From: Eopsaltria australis
Lineage: Eukaryota > Chordata > Aves > Passeriformes > Petroicidae
Assembly: GCA_034509425.1 (NCBI GenBank)
Contig: JAVTVJ010000049.1
Span: forward strand, 310,001-374,000
Direction: 5' to 3'
Length of the DNA stretch: 64,000 nt
Within the stretch, counting starts at the first letter, position 1, and each line of letters opens with the position of its first letter. Positions 41,501 through 51,484 of this stretch are shown in pieces. The position numbers and the translations under genes are program-made. The notes under the pieces are model-generated. The model was not told the DNA's origin and did not search any database. It saw only the letters and a program-made list of their open reading frames with translations.

Positions 41501-44467
41501 ATACATCCAAAGTGTGTCAATGGACACCATGTGAATACAGCTCTCTGTGCCATGCACACACTGAGGAGGCAACTTGGCGGCCCCCTCACACCTTCCATGC
41601 ACATGCACTGATGGAGAGCTGGACTTTAAGGACCTAAACAGCTAGTTTTCATCTTCTGAGAGGTGAAGGCAAGCAGGAACCTCCTGCTCTTGGCCCACAC
41701 TGGTTCAGTTTACCCTCTGGCAGAGGTTGTGCATTTTCAGCAGCTTTGGCTGCAAGCCAAAGCAGATGATTGTTAACACAGAAAATAACCCAAATTAAAC
41801 ACTTTAAAATACTATAACATGGCTAAGCAGCAACAACATTCAAATACTTCTTGATCACCTGATGCTGAAGCATTTCTTTTCTTGTGCATCCGAGGCTTTG
41901 CTTTAGGTTGGCTTTCCTCTTCATTTCGTTTCTTATGTAGTTCATTAAAAGACAAGTCATCACTTTCACAATTATCATGCAGTACTTCTTCAACAGCTGA
42001 ATGTTCATTATTTTTTCTGTCATTATCCTCATTCTGACCTTCCAAATATCCTTTTTCACCATCTTTTCTGTCATTCTGTATGTTTTCACCTTCTAAAATA
42101 ATTATCTGCTGAAGCTTCTTTTCATGAAAGGATACATTCAAGTCATCAGCAGCTTCATTCTCCGAATCTACTGCTTTTTGTGAACCATCATCATTCAAGA
42201 GAGGACTCCCAGCAATAGATCTCTCAGTGCTTGTAGAACTTGAATTACTTTCAAGTTCTTTCCCAATATCTGCAAAGAGCACATTACCAGCTGACATTTG
42301 ATACAAGTGGGGAAAAAATGCAACACAGAAGTTGTATCTTCTATAACTTAACACTTTTTCATGTAAAACCCTCCTGACTTTAGTTTCTGAGCATTTATCT
42401 TTCTGTGCCTCTGATCTCTGCAAAGCCACCAAACTACGGTCTTTGCTCTACTTCCTTCCCTGTCATCTGTTTTTATGGACGCAATCTAAAGGAAAATATT
42501 AACTCATTAATTCTTTTCTGCCATGCAATTTAAAGCCCTTCTAAAAACCAATGTCTCAACACCATAGGAAGTGGAAGCAAGTCAACAACAACAAAGCTGG
42601 GCATGTTTGGTATTAGAATCCACCCTCCCTTCCCTTCTCTTCATTTCTGCCTCATTTAAAATCTACCAGAAGATACTCAAAGGAAGTATATTCTATAATG
42701 CTAAGCTTCACATGTTTAACAAAAATATTTATCTTCCTCTAGCCTGTTATTGCTAATTGACCTATTTTTTAGTTCAGTTGCTTGAGGAAGGTGACAAAAG
42801 AATGTAATGATAACAGTAACACATTTACTGCTGGAGAGCTTTTTTTTCCTAAGTCTTGTCAGCAAAAGGAAATCAAAGCATCCCACAAACTGTTAAAAGA
42901 TGCTCCAGGTGAGAATGAAAAATAGGCCACAGAGGAAGTCCTTTTAAAAATCCATGATCATATTTAACATTCCTATTTTTCTTAACATTTAGTCCCATAC
43001 ATGCAGGAAGAAGAATCATTTGGCCAATCTTGTTAGACTAAGCGCAAACATTGAATACATCCTGCTCCAAGAAAAACAGACAGATCAAACCTATTCCTAG
43101 TTTATGTACACTGCCAGGCAAGCATGTGCTGCAGCCCTTACTCACTGATTGCCCAGACTGGGAAACCAGTAAGAAAAAAAAAACCACTGCCTGTCTCTCT
43201 GCCCATGTCCACTTTCATACACAGCACTGTGCACTACTGTCTCATCCACGTGTTAAGTAAACAAGACGGCTAAGGAGGAGAACTGGGCACCACAATGGTA
43301 GGGACCAGTACAGACAGTGTGTGACCTAGCAGGTTGGCACCTTCGCTGATTTCATTCTGCTGCTAACTTGGCAGAAAAGGAACTCAGCAATCATTTTGAC
43401 ACATAAAGATTCTCTACGATCTAATAATGAGCTAAGAAAGGGAAGGACATGAGGAAAAATATTTAATTTTGTTTTACCATTTAACACGCCATCTTCATCA
43501 CTTTCAAAGTCGTCTGAATATTCATCTCTTTCCTTATTTGTTGCATAATCAGAAATTGCTTCCTGTAGCTCATCCTGAAATGGCTTCACAAATAACTTTT
43601 ACATAAAAGGGAGGATACAGTTGTTCAAGTTCAGCACTAATTTCTCCCCTCCCACACATATGTAAGCAAAATTGACCAACAGAGATAGGCCCATTTAATG
43701 GACAATTATTGTGAAGCATAGTGCTTCCATTCTATCTCCATTCTCCTAACATATCTGCATCAAGAAAAGTCCCCAAGTCTCCATGTATTTATTTATATTT
43801 CAACTTCATAAGAAACATGTTTTGCAAATACCTCTTCCATTTCTGGGTGCTTATGATGTATCAACATGTGACACTTCTCTTTTGTATGTTTTGATCGGCA
43901 TGAGCGCAAGGGTCTGTCAGAGCAGGTGAGCACGGACGAGCTCTTTATTGCGAGCCTGAAGCAGGTGGCAGGTCCAAACCAGTGAACAACTTCACATATT
44001 TTGGACTCTGCTGCAGGACATCGCGGACTCACCGCATCTACATGATTCTGAAGGGCACTGGCCTTACTTATAGATTGCAAACACATAAAGAAATGCGCCA
44101 GTATCTCGAGATTCCAGACCCCGACCCACAAACCACGAGGAACGGTGGTTCGTCACGGGCCCCGGCTGCTCTCAGGGTCGGGGCAGCCGCGCCGCTCCCA
44201 GCCTGAGCGCAGCTCCTGTCCCCACGGAGGGCAGCTGCTCGCCCGCTTTCATTTTGAAAGCAACGCGGGTTTTGTGGGTGTGTGTGGGTGTGTTGCCTGT
44301 AACAGCGAATTAACGTATTCACAATGGCAGAAACCTGCTCACACACCCGTTCCCCAGCGTCGGCTTTACCCTGCCCCAGTCCTGCCCCTGTCCCTGCCTG
44401 TCGCTGCCCTGTTCCGGCCGCCGCCGCTCACCTGCAGCCCGCGGCCGGCGGCGCCTCCCCGCGACAT
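29402..44467 (-). CDS. MAP9: MAP9, microtubule-associated protein 9 (11 coding exons, whole gene)
   Basis: This is a spliced gene on the minus strand. Coding exons, in transcript order: 44467-44432, 43574-43478, 42269-41859, 40257-40061, 39201-39143, 38685-38520, 37436-37347, 36668-36510, 36065-35920, 35226-35094, 29524-29402. Joined, they give 1617 nt (538 residues plus stop) with consistent phases and no internal stop. Identity rests on family landmarks: the acidic EYSDDFESDE near the N-terminus, the DNLRAAVFQ-NWLEKK junction, the AVEKWNEKKEEY block, EEYERWLENK, and a C-terminus with PPWRPPGKV. MAP9 (also ASAP) binds microtubules, supports bipolar spindle assembly and cytokinesis, and acts on axonal and ciliary microtubules; those roles are family knowledge. 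Residues from about 320 onward are very rich in K and E and fit a long coiled coil. The human protein is about 650 residues, so this model is shorter, mainly in the disordered N-terminal half. The 5' exon is the least certain part. Confidence 0.93.
29525..35093 (-). other. MAP9: Last MAP9 intron (about 5.6 kb)
   Basis: It begins with the donor TGGCTG|gtatgt and ends with tttattctcag. It holds the 25-A run and otherwise AT-rich unique sequence. No further coding exon is needed, because exons 10 and 11 join in phase and match contiguous MAP9 residues. Confidence 0.8.
34143..34167. repeat. Poly(A) run of 25 in the last MAP9 intron
   Basis: There are 25 consecutive A residues on the plus strand, followed by gaaaaaggaaaaa. 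It lies in the long last intron of MAP9 and would be a poly(U) tract in the pre-mRNA. Confidence 0.9.
35094..35226 (-). CDS. MAP9: MAP9 coding exon 10
   Basis: The acceptor is ttactatgtag|GAATGA and the donor is TGGCTG|gtatgt (133 nt, phase 2 in, phase 0 out). It encodes NEKKEEYIKKKKVEKFLEKRKRE ... EKAMEEYERWL, a clear match to the last coiled-coil block of MAP9. Confidence 0.94.
35920..36065 (-). CDS. MAP9: MAP9 coding exon 9
   Basis: The acceptor is ttgtctttag|GCATTC and the donor is AAAAATG|gtactg (146 nt, phase 0 in, phase 2 out). It reads AFKKWKERKVEYLREQNRKE ... DLVAEKRRVSVSAVEKW. The KWK-KK-EYL-E-NRKE and VAEK-AVEKW strings match the MAP9 coiled-coil region. The last codon (W) is split across the intron. 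Confidence 0.94.
36510..36668 (-). CDS. MAP9: MAP9 coding exon 8
   Basis: The acceptor is cctgtctag|AAAGAA. The exon is 159 nt, phase 0 on both sides, with KEALKREESIACFKAWKKKK followed by a K/E-rich run ending TEAAQ. This corresponds to the KREEALASFEAWK block of MAP9. The donor is ambiguous by one codon: CACAA|gtggtg (used here) or three bases further at CAAGTG|gtgatg, which would add a valine. Confidence 0.9.
37007..37075. repeat. Perfect 13-bp inverted repeat in a MAP9 intron
   Basis: cacctcttaaggt (37007-37019) and accttaagaggtg (37063-37075) are exact complements separated by 43 nt, and could form a hairpin in RNA. It lies between coding exons 7 and 8. No transposon ends or small-RNA family were recognised. 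Confidence 0.7.
37347..37436 (-). CDS. MAP9: MAP9 coding exon 7
   Basis: The acceptor is gattcttacag|AACTGG and the donor is GAGGAG|gtttgt. The exon is 90 nt, phase 0 on both sides, encoding 30 residues starting NWLEKKKLLQLELKRTE. The same 30-residue length and the WLEKK start are found in the mammalian protein. It is highly charged and begins the coiled-coil region. Confidence 0.93.
38520..38685 (-). CDS. MAP9: MAP9 coding exon 6
   Basis: The acceptor is attttcctag|GTCTAC and the donor is TTTTTCAG|gtagat (166 nt, phase 2 in, phase 0 out). It encodes (R)STSSVHLKKKEIP... and ends SLGPLKVLEDK...NKVDNLRAAVFQ. The LG-LKVL and DN-RAAV-Q strings match the conserved segment leading into the MAP9 coiled coil. 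This is one of the strongest identifications in the gene. Confidence 0.93.
39143..39201 (-). CDS. MAP9: MAP9 coding exon 5 (59 nt)
   Basis: The acceptor is gtgtttcttag|AAACTAAG and the donor is CTGGCAG|gtaaga, close to the consensus. The exon is entered in phase 0 and left in phase 2 and encodes KLSKTKERVLQNPKASLPG. The splice signals, open frame and agreement with the phases of exons 4 and 6 support it; the peptide itself is too short to assign by similarity. Confidence 0.8.
39291..39350 (+). mobile_element. CR1 LINE 3'-tail fragment in a MAP9 intron
   Basis: gagaattggactcaacccttatgggttccttccaactcaag is a degraded CR1 3' end in plus orientation, antisense to MAP9, between coding exons 4 and 5. 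Confidence 0.7.
39424..39462. repeat. CCAAA-type low-complexity tract
   Basis: aaaaaaccaaaccaaaccaaac followed by caaaaccaaccaatc. Similar A/C-rich tracts occur at 46446-46548 and, as the complement, at 57637-57682. They are common in bird introns and intergenic DNA. Confidence 0.7.
40061..40257 (-). CDS. MAP9: MAP9 coding exon 4
   Basis: The acceptor is ctccctttag|ATCAAG and the donor is GCCAAG|gtattg. The 197 nt are entered in phase 1 and left in phase 0. Only this one frame is open; it reads QDQKTVSTSDFRLEDNG... and ends ...AKNMSKNSAK. It is acidic and serine-rich, like the preceding exon, with no recognisable folded domain. Confidence 0.82.
41714..41749 (-). CDS. MAP9: Candidate 36-nt MAP9 microexon (alternative)
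   Basis: On the minus strand, tttggcttgcag|CCAAAG...CCAGAGG|gtaaac gives a 36-nt segment with canonical acceptor and donor. It is phase 1 in and phase 1 out, exactly as required between exons 3 and 4. In that frame it reads AKAAENAQPLPE with no stop. Including it gives a 550-residue protein. It is predicted only from splice signals and frame; I do not know a matching mammalian exon, so it could be a chance site or an alternatively used cassette. Confidence 0.45.
41859..42269 (-). CDS. MAP9: MAP9 coding exon 3 (large acidic exon)
   Basis: The acceptor is gctctttgcag|ATATTGGG and the donor is GCATCAG|gtgatc. The 411 nt are entered and left in phase 1. They encode about 137 residues from DIGKELESNSSS to ...HKKRNASAS, rich in S, E, D and N and presumably disordered. 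This corresponds to the poorly conserved acidic part of MAP9. A second GT eleven bases further 3' (GAA|gtattt) was rejected because it would force the next exon into a frame with an early stop. Confidence 0.85.
42270..44431 (-). other. MAP9: MAP9 introns 1 and 2
   Basis: Intron 1 (43575-44431) starts in the CpG island. Intron 2 (42270-43477) is AT-rich. A rejected exon-like segment lies at 42370-42417 and an alternative first exon candidate at 43832-43867. Confidence 0.75.
43478..43574 (-). CDS. MAP9: MAP9 coding exon 2
   Basis: The acceptor is ccatttcag|GATGAG and the donor is AAATG|gtaaaac, giving 97 nt that start in phase 0 and end in phase 1. It encodes DELQEAISDYATNKERDEYSDDFESDEDGVLN, which contains the acidic EYSDDF(D/E)SDE signature typical of the MAP9 N-terminus. 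The reading frame continues open into the intron upstream (KPFQ before DEL), so an acceptor slightly further 5' (after gtaaaag or gtgaag) cannot be excluded. Confidence 0.9.
44432..44467 (-). CDS. MAP9: MAP9 coding exon 1 (start codon exon, candidate)
   Basis: This exon reads MSRGGAAGRGLQ and ends at a consensus donor (CTGCAG|gtgagc) in phase 0. The ATG sits in CTCCGCCATGTCG, a good Kozak context, inside the CpG-dense region. Splicing straight to the next exon gives ...GLQ-DELQEAIS, which resembles the FQ-DEL junction of mammalian MAP9. No in-frame ATG lies upstream back to 44635. An out-of-frame ATG at 44660 would overlap this start, so the transcript probably begins downstream of it. The mammalian N-terminus (about 25 residues before DEL) is not seen. 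An alternative first exon is discussed in the findings. Confidence 0.6.
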
Positions 44468-44514
44468 GGCGGAGGTGTCTCGCCGCCGCCTCACAGCGCC
44501 CGCGGTCGCCGCCG

Positions 44515-44590
44515 AGCCCCGGGAAAGAGCCTCGGGAGAGAACTTCGGGAAAAAGCCCCGGCAGAGAGCCTCGGGAAGGAGCCCCGGGCC
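44515..44590. repeat. Degenerate GC-rich minisatellite in MAP9 5' UTR/promoter
   Basis: Short units of the type GAGCC(C/T)CGGGAA recur several times with changes (gagccccgggaaa, gagcctcgggaga, gaacttcgggaaa, gagcctcgggaagg, gagccccgggcc). It lies just upstream of the proposed start codon on the minus strand and would be transcribed into the 5' UTR if the start site is upstream of it. Confidence 0.6.
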
Positions 44591-44717
44591 GGGCCCGGCC
44601 GCGCCGCTCGCCCGGTCCCGCCCGTCGCCCGGCAACGACCGCGCCGGCGATCGCCTTCATTAGCCGGGAATCGCCTCATGTCACCGCAGCGCCACTTCAT
44701 CAGCCTGGCCAAAGCCG

Positions 44718-44790
44718 CCCTGCCAGCATTTATTCTCGATGTCCGTGCCCTGCCAAGATTTATTATCGATGCTCGTGTCCTGCAAATTAC
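44718..44790. repeat. 30-bp tandem duplication with partial third copy
   Basis: Copies at 44718-44747 and 44748-44777 match at 25 of 30 positions (ccctgcca..atttatt.tcgatg..cgtg). A partial third copy starts at 44778 (tcctgcaaatt). It borders the CpG island on the side upstream of MAP9. Confidence 0.75.
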
Positions 44791-47700
44791 CCTGCTCCCT
44801 CAAGGAGCACATCCGTACATACCAAGCCTGATACACGTTCATCAGCCCCACTCTCGCAGTCAGGTAATTGTCCAGAACCTTCCCACTTGGGATGTGAGTG
44901 ATTTCTGTAAGAAACATACTCATTTTAGTGCTTTCTGGAATACAGATCTCATAGCACCTGTGTGTTAATTTAAATCAGATTTTAGGTGTGAAGAAATTAT
45001 AGTGGCATAGGAGTAAATAGCCTGGTGCTTGCACCTCCTGATACTCCAGGTTTTATTTCCCCAAAGGGTGGTTGTGCGATGCACCTGGTGAGCAGCAGCC
45101 CCAGTGACCAGACATTTTCCAAGCAGCACACATCCGAACAGAGCTGGTGTCCTAGAGGTCATCTGTCCACTTTATGGGCCACCATGAAGGCACCTGAATC
45201 CCCGGGTGCTCTGGGAATACCAGTCTCATGCATCAAAGGAAAGCTGTCTGCCTCAGGAGCATTTACAGATACAGACATTTCTAGTCTTCCTCCAGTTTAA
45301 ATGCTTCTGATCGCTCTTTTTCTAAAATAAGACTAGTGCTCCAGTTGTCTTAGTGATAACAAAGAACTTCTGACATGTTCTCTATACTGGTGTTATATTT
45401 ATATATATTAATGTTCCCCAAAATGCATTGCATTTTTGTAAGTTGTGCAGAAGAAAATCTCTCTGACAGAAACAGAGAGGGAATATGTAGGACAGAGCCC
45501 AGAGCCTTAGGACTTGTTTTCCTCTTGTTTATTTATGTAGAGTTGTATTTTAAAAGCAGTGCAGTTATGCAAGGGCCACAACACACCTGCAGGGAAAGAG
45601 GGTCCGAGTTCTAACAAGTAACCTTGGATTTAGATTAACAATTATTTGCCAGTGATTAATTGATACTTAGGTATCATCTGTAAGCAGCTCCTTGCTTTGT
45701 TTACCTATATTTATTTATGGCCAAATAATGCTTGCTCTGCTGACTAATCATGGCATTTGTTCAGAGTGATGCTTGATGCATAGATTTTTTCCTATGTTTT
45801 CTTCACATGTGAAAGCCTTAAGTTTGAATCTGTGCTATTCCATCTCTCTGTGAAGGATGAAATTGAATGTACTTGTTAAGAATTTAAAAGGGAAGAAAGA
45901 TGAAATGCATATATGCTCTCTCCAATAATGTCAGTGATTGCTGTTGAGGGCTAAATTATGTCCCTGTTAGAAACCATTGAGATGCACATTTTATTAAATT
46001 CCAAAAGGTGGCAGCAAAATATTCTAAAATTGAACAATTTATTCTTTTTTCCAAACGTTCACTTTATTCTAGTTTCTTTTATATTGCTGCCGACGTTTAT
46101 GGGATTTTTTGAGAGACACTGTATTCATTCAGCCTTGCATACGTTGAAGAGAAGGAACATTTGGTTTAAATTATTGTGTTACTTACATGAGTTATACAAC
46201 AGGTCCTCATATCACCTGTAGTATTAAATATTCAATGCACTGAGTTGGCTGGATGCAGGAAAAAATATCAATATTGTCAGCACTGAAGAACTCAAAACGC
46301 ATGAAGATGTTTTTGTCAAAACACATGAACATCAGGTCTGTGTCTTCTAGTCTTACCTGAGGCAAAAATCCCATCGAGACCCACTGAGGTGGTTGGGACT
46401 TAAGCCTAAATATGGATCTAGTGCTCTGGGTATAGGAGACTTGCTTAAAAAAAACCCCACACAACAAAAATGACAAAAACCCACAAACAAACAAAACACA
46501 GAGAAGCCCCAACCAACCAAAAAGCCTCAAAAAACCAAAACACCAAACATGGAGGTTTATTGAGGACAAAAAGCAGAAGATTTTATGGTATGAAAATGAG
46601 CATTAACATTTGCTTTTTAATTAGTAACTGACTAATACATCGCAAGTGTAAACTGTGCAACTTTCTCTCTTGAGCAGACATGGAGCATTGAGAATAAGGC
46701 TCTAAATGATCCCAGCAATTATATTAATTTGTATAAAATAAACTTTCAGCTAACATTTTATTCTGCTGATCAAATGTGTGTGAGTCTCCGCCATGCCCAG
46801 AGCCTTAAAAAAGGCACTTTTTAAAACAAGTATCATGATGCAGTGTGATTACCATCTGCAGGGATGATGTTATGTTCAGAAAGCAGTCAAGTATTATGAG
46901 ATTTTTGGATGGCTAGCTTATATACATATAAACAACTTCCATAAGTGGTTTATTTTTTCAGTGTGTCTAGAGTTTGTAGGACAGGATTTGGAATTCCTTC
47001 TGAACAAATGACACATAGATTAAAAATTCTAAAATCATATACAGTAAGTTACCTCAAAGACAAAATATATAAAGCCCTTTACTGGAGGGAAATGTTGTTC
47101 TGCTTGCTTTGGTATTCCTTCCCAAAGTCAAAAGTTCCTCTTGAAAGAAAATTTAATGCCATGACAAAATCTCTGAGTTGGTGTATTTTCCTGTAGAAAG
47201 TGATTTTTGTGTTGGTTGCCAGGGGCTCGGCTCATAAATGACTGTTCCTGTTCTTGACATCAGTGGGAATTAGACATCCAGCTACAGTGCATCTGGCTCT
47301 TGGACCTTGCACATGTATTGGTGTAGCAGAGTAACAAGTAACCTCAATTCTAAACAACAAAGAACTCTTCTTTTTGGGGGTCACCATCACAGACATTCTT
47401 AAGCATAAACATTAAAAAATATTGTCACATTTTCCTCCCAGTTAATATGGAATAGTCTATTACAACGTACCATGTTTTGCAGGTTTATGCCTGTCCTGCC
47501 AAAATACACTGTTCCTCATGTGCTTGTCTTGAAATATATAAATCAGAAATATAAAGAACTTGGTGCATTTAGGGTTTGATGTGTCAGGGCATGTGCCACA
47601 TTCCTTCTCTGCAAGTCATCCTGTATAGCCGTGCCTGGGCTGGGCTTGACTTCTGATGTCTCAAGTGGTGAGAGCAGCATCGTTGTGTTGGGGGAACATT

Positions 47701-50700
47701 CAGAGCACAGAAAAAGCTGTGTGGGTTCTTTGGTGAGCTTCTGGCCTGCTGTTACATACTGTTCCATCTCAGCTACTGGGAAGCCCCAAATTGCCTGAAC
47801 TAGTTTAAAATCCCTTGGGATTAACTGCAAAAACTGCTGTCAGATTGAAACATCACCTTAAAATTTAGCTCGACATTTTCTTGAGCATTCTTATAGAAAC
47901 CCTGATGATACGAAAACAAAATATTTCTTATTCTTCTGGAATTATATTTTCACTTGTTTCCTACCATGTTTTCTGAAAGAGAGTAGCTAGGTTTGTGATA
48001 ATGCATTTTTAATGCATTGAACATAATACTATCCATAAAATGTGGTGCTATGAAAATCAGATAGAAATCCCCAATGTCATCAAATTCAACCTCTCACTTT
48101 TACATCTTGATCTGATTTGTAAGTAGTTAGAGAAGATGCTGTCAGGGTAAGAAGATATGCAGCCTTGACTTAGTAGATTGTTGTTTTCAGGCATTCAACC
48201 AGAAAAGTTGAATTTTATAAAACTAATACATACAAAAACATAGATATTGAAGGAACAGACTGCAAAACTGGAGCAAAAGAAAGAAGAAACTAGGATGAAT
48301 AAATTCACAACTACATCACTTAGATGGCAGTTTATGAATACATGTGTTCTTGACTGGTTAATTTATTCCTGAGCATTAGACTTAGAAGTAGCAGATGGAG
48401 GTAGATATCCCAAAGGGAAAAAAAAACCCAACAAAACATATCCTTGACTTTTGAAAGTTATTTTAGGCTTTATTTTTTTTTAAGCTGCCTTTTTTTGTAT
48501 ATAGTACTTGATGTGATTTTAAGGAAAAGCATTGGAACACAGAGGAATGAACACAGCTGTCTCAGTGTTGTGCTTGGTCATAGTAACAGGCGATGATCTT
48601 TTCAAACAGACAAAGCTTGTTTGTGTTGATGGCAGCAGATTAGACTTCCTGTAAGGGGAGTCAGAAAATGCAAACCTTTTCATGTCAAGTGGAGTCATTT
48701 TGTGTGCAAATGACTCAAGCTACTGCTGTCGCTTGTATATGGATACATTCTTTTTAAGTCTTGCAGCTGTGAGCTCCGGTTAAATAAACACCTTTGAGAG
48801 AAACCTCACAGGCCTGCAATTGCTTAAAAACATCTCTCACTCTTGAAATATCTCTATGTCTAATGTTGTATTAATGCTGTCAGGAGGAGCCAACAGCTGT
48901 TAAGTGCTGAGTAGTAACTCACTGTAATGCTATGGCACGTTTCACAGAGAGAGGAACCATGCTTGTCACATTATCACCTGCGCATTTGAGAAGTGTCAGG
49001 GCTCCAAGCTGCTGGCACCTGAACGATCATGAGAGAGCCAGACACAGGGCCTTGAGTTAAAGACTTGAACAATGTCCTGCAAGCTTCGACCCCCAAGGGA
49101 CAAGAAGTCTAACATCATAAAAATTAATCAGGGAAAATGGATGCAGTAAAAGGCCAAATTAAATTGCTTTGTGGTTAGAAAGATTGACTGGCTAATTCTC
49201 ACTGACTATAAAAGTGTCTTCTGCTTTTACATCTATATCCATCCCTTGTCTCCTTTTAATTTTTGAGACTATTCTAGTTACACTATAACTGGAAGATTTA
49301 AAGGAGAATAGAGCTGCCAGGTCTGATTTGCCACCATTATCCTCATGAAGATAGAGCTTTACAGTGCAAGTAGCTTCAGAAGTAAAGGTGAATGATTACT
49401 TTACTCTAGTACAGCAAAACAAAGACCCAAGGGAAGCACACTGAATATATCACTTAATCTTTTTAGATTTATAACTGACCATGTAAGATAGGATCTTTAA
49501 ATATGTTCTGAATGTATTGATTTATCTATCAGTATACTTACAAGAACCTTCCACATCCAAGCACTTTAAGGATTTGGAAGTCTTTAAGGGAGTTATCAGC
49601 TTTCCTTGCTAGACTGCTGAGACAGAATTATTATTCCCGTTTTGTATATGTAGAGAGAAGACTCAGGAACTGTGCTAGTGACACAAAGTCATGAAAAAAT
49701 TCTATGATGGTGTAACTGTGGAGGATTTCTGTCATGCCTGTTTTGCACTAACTTACACCCTTAACCAGTGAAGAAAATTCAGACATCACATGATAACTTG
49801 ATCTCATTAGAGGCAGTGATGCAGAAGAAGCAGAAGAATCTGATGAACATCTGTGGTATTTCAGTGCTTGATAAAAGGTTTAAGCATTTGCTAACAGCTG
49901 CCCTTTGTGGTTCTCTTTTTTTAGTAAAAGAGATGTTGGAGAGCAATTTCTTTTCAGCTTACACTAGAGACAAGGTACGATTCTAAGACAGCAGAGAAAG
50001 CTGTAACATCAGACCCACTCCTGAACAAATATATAGACAAGTGTAGCATCTAGTTGCACATTTTCTATTTTTTCTTTAGCTTAGAAATGGGTATGTCACT
50101 ATTATGTCATAGATTGGAGCCGTGGTTTCTTTAGCCTCAGATGCACTGTACTCAGCTGCTCCTTTGAAGAGGGCAGTGTTAGAAGAGCACACTTACATCC
50201 CCTTTCCCCCTTTCTAGGGCATCCAACACATCTACTACGCATAGGAAGGGCTGCAGGTTGAGCTCTACACTGGTAACACCAGAGAAACCGGCAAAATACA
50301 AACTCCAGATTTTGTGCAGTTCCTATGGAGACCATGATACATTAGGGTATTTTTATTGTGGATTAAAGATTATATTGACTTTCCCATTATTAATATTTCC
50401 TTGTACTCTTATGTCATCTCTGCAAGGGCTATGGAAAGAACATTTCATTCAGACTTGTGAATGGAAAGCGTTGATTAATCCCAGCACTTGGAAACAAATA
50501 ATCCAAGTTAGTAATCTGGAACATTAAATCAAACTCTGTATTTGCAAAGGAAGCTTAACAGTTCATCTTTTCTTGTTCTCTGTGTTTCCTTCCTTCCGTC
50601 TTGTGACTTAGTTTATAGCCCCTGCAACTAATTTGAAATTGTGCAGCTGCTAAGATGACTTGGCTTCGGTTTAACCGCAAATGTCATCGGCCCAAATCTG

Positions 50701-51484
50701 GGCTTCGGGTGATCTTTCTTTCCATTTCCTATTTCTTTTGAAATTGATTAGTCGCCAGTCTAGGGGATTATCTAAAGCTACCCTAAGACTGGTTCTCTGT
50801 GCCAGGGCTCTTCAGCCTGTTTTGTCAGAGGAAAATCCTGAACAAAAGCTGACGGGCATGCCAGAAACATGTGAAGGGTGGGAGTGGGTCTGAGTGTCAA
50901 ATCTCTCTCAAGAGGGGCTCTTGTGTAGTGCAGAAGGGACTCAGAGAGAAAGAGGCATCATCCCAGTGCAGAAAGCAGCTGAGCTGGAAATGGAGGGGAA
51001 GGAGACGGTGGCGGGGAAGGGATAACTGAGCTTTTGTATCCGAGTATTTTTGACTCTGTACTCCTCAGGAATGGTGCCTTCTCTAAGTACATTTTGTGCA
51101 CACATAGTGTGAAATTGCATTTTCAGTTACAGAGGTCTACCCAGGCTGTTTGGGGAAGTGGGAAGGAGAGCTGTTCAGCTTCAGGACTGTAGGATCACAC
51201 TAACTGCTGTTTCCATTCCCGAACTAAACTCAGCCATAGTGCTGGTATCCCTTGCCCACCAATACCTCATGCCATTGAGATACATTCTAACTGCCTAAGG
51301 TGCATGCAAGCATTTCTAGGTACAAACCCAACACACCGAAGCACTGCAGATGAAGATTAATATTTGAAAATTTTATTTTAAAACTGATTCTGAAAGACCA
51401 TTTGTAACATGAACTTTAATCACCTATTTTAATTTCTTTCTTAGTTCCAATGCTTGAAACTTTAAAGGCACAGTGGCTGATGCT
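44791..51484. other. Intergenic sequence upstream of MAP9
   Basis: No exon was recognised. 45040-45290 is richer in G and C with a 91-codon open frame but no known motif. 46446-46548 is an A/C-rich low-complexity tract. Confidence 0.6.

Larger units (their letters stand above)
35227..41858 (-). other. MAP9: MAP9 introns between coding exons 3 and 10
   Basis: This span covers seven introns of roughly 0.4-1.6 kb separating the listed exons. Notable contents: a CR1 tail at 39291, the CCAAA tract at 39424, the inverted repeat at 37007-37075, the candidate microexon at 41714-41749, and a TA-rich tract near 40375-40410. Confidence 0.8.
44130..44700 (-). promoter_or_regulatory. MAP9: CpG-dense promoter of MAP9
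   Basis: This is the most CpG-dense stretch in the window and surrounds the proposed first coding exon and its 5' UTR. No TATA box in a sensible place was noticed, as usual for broad CpG-island promoters. The opposite strand also has long open frames here, but these are the usual by-product of GC-rich sequence. Such islands can fire in both directions, and no downstream plus-strand exon could be recognised. Confidence 0.8.

Noticed and set aside
41812..41858. Extension of MAP9 exon 3 to the donor GAA|gtattt
   Set aside because: It would end in phase 0 and push exon 4 into a frame with a stop; the upstream donor CAG|gtgatc fits the phase.
42370..42417. 48-nt exon-like segment in MAP9 intron 2 with good acceptor (ggctttgcag) and possible donor (AGG|gtttta)
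   Set aside because: It is open only in phase 0, but exon 2 ends in phase 1; in the required phase it hits TAA after seven codons.
43832..43867. Alternative MAP9 first exon (ATG at 43867, MLIHHKHPEMEE, donor gtattt)
   Set aside because: It is phase-compatible but outside the CpG-dense core, with a weaker start context and an unremarkable peptide. Kept only as an alternative to the 44467 start.
44145..44968. Long plus-strand open frames over the CpG island, including ATGGCGGAGG at 44466
   Set aside because: They are overlapping frames on both strands as expected from GC-rich sequence. There is no splice-linked continuation and no family features.
48060..48130. Weak CR1-like text (aatgtcatcaaattcaacct)
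   Set aside because: The similarity is too short and degraded to support a call.
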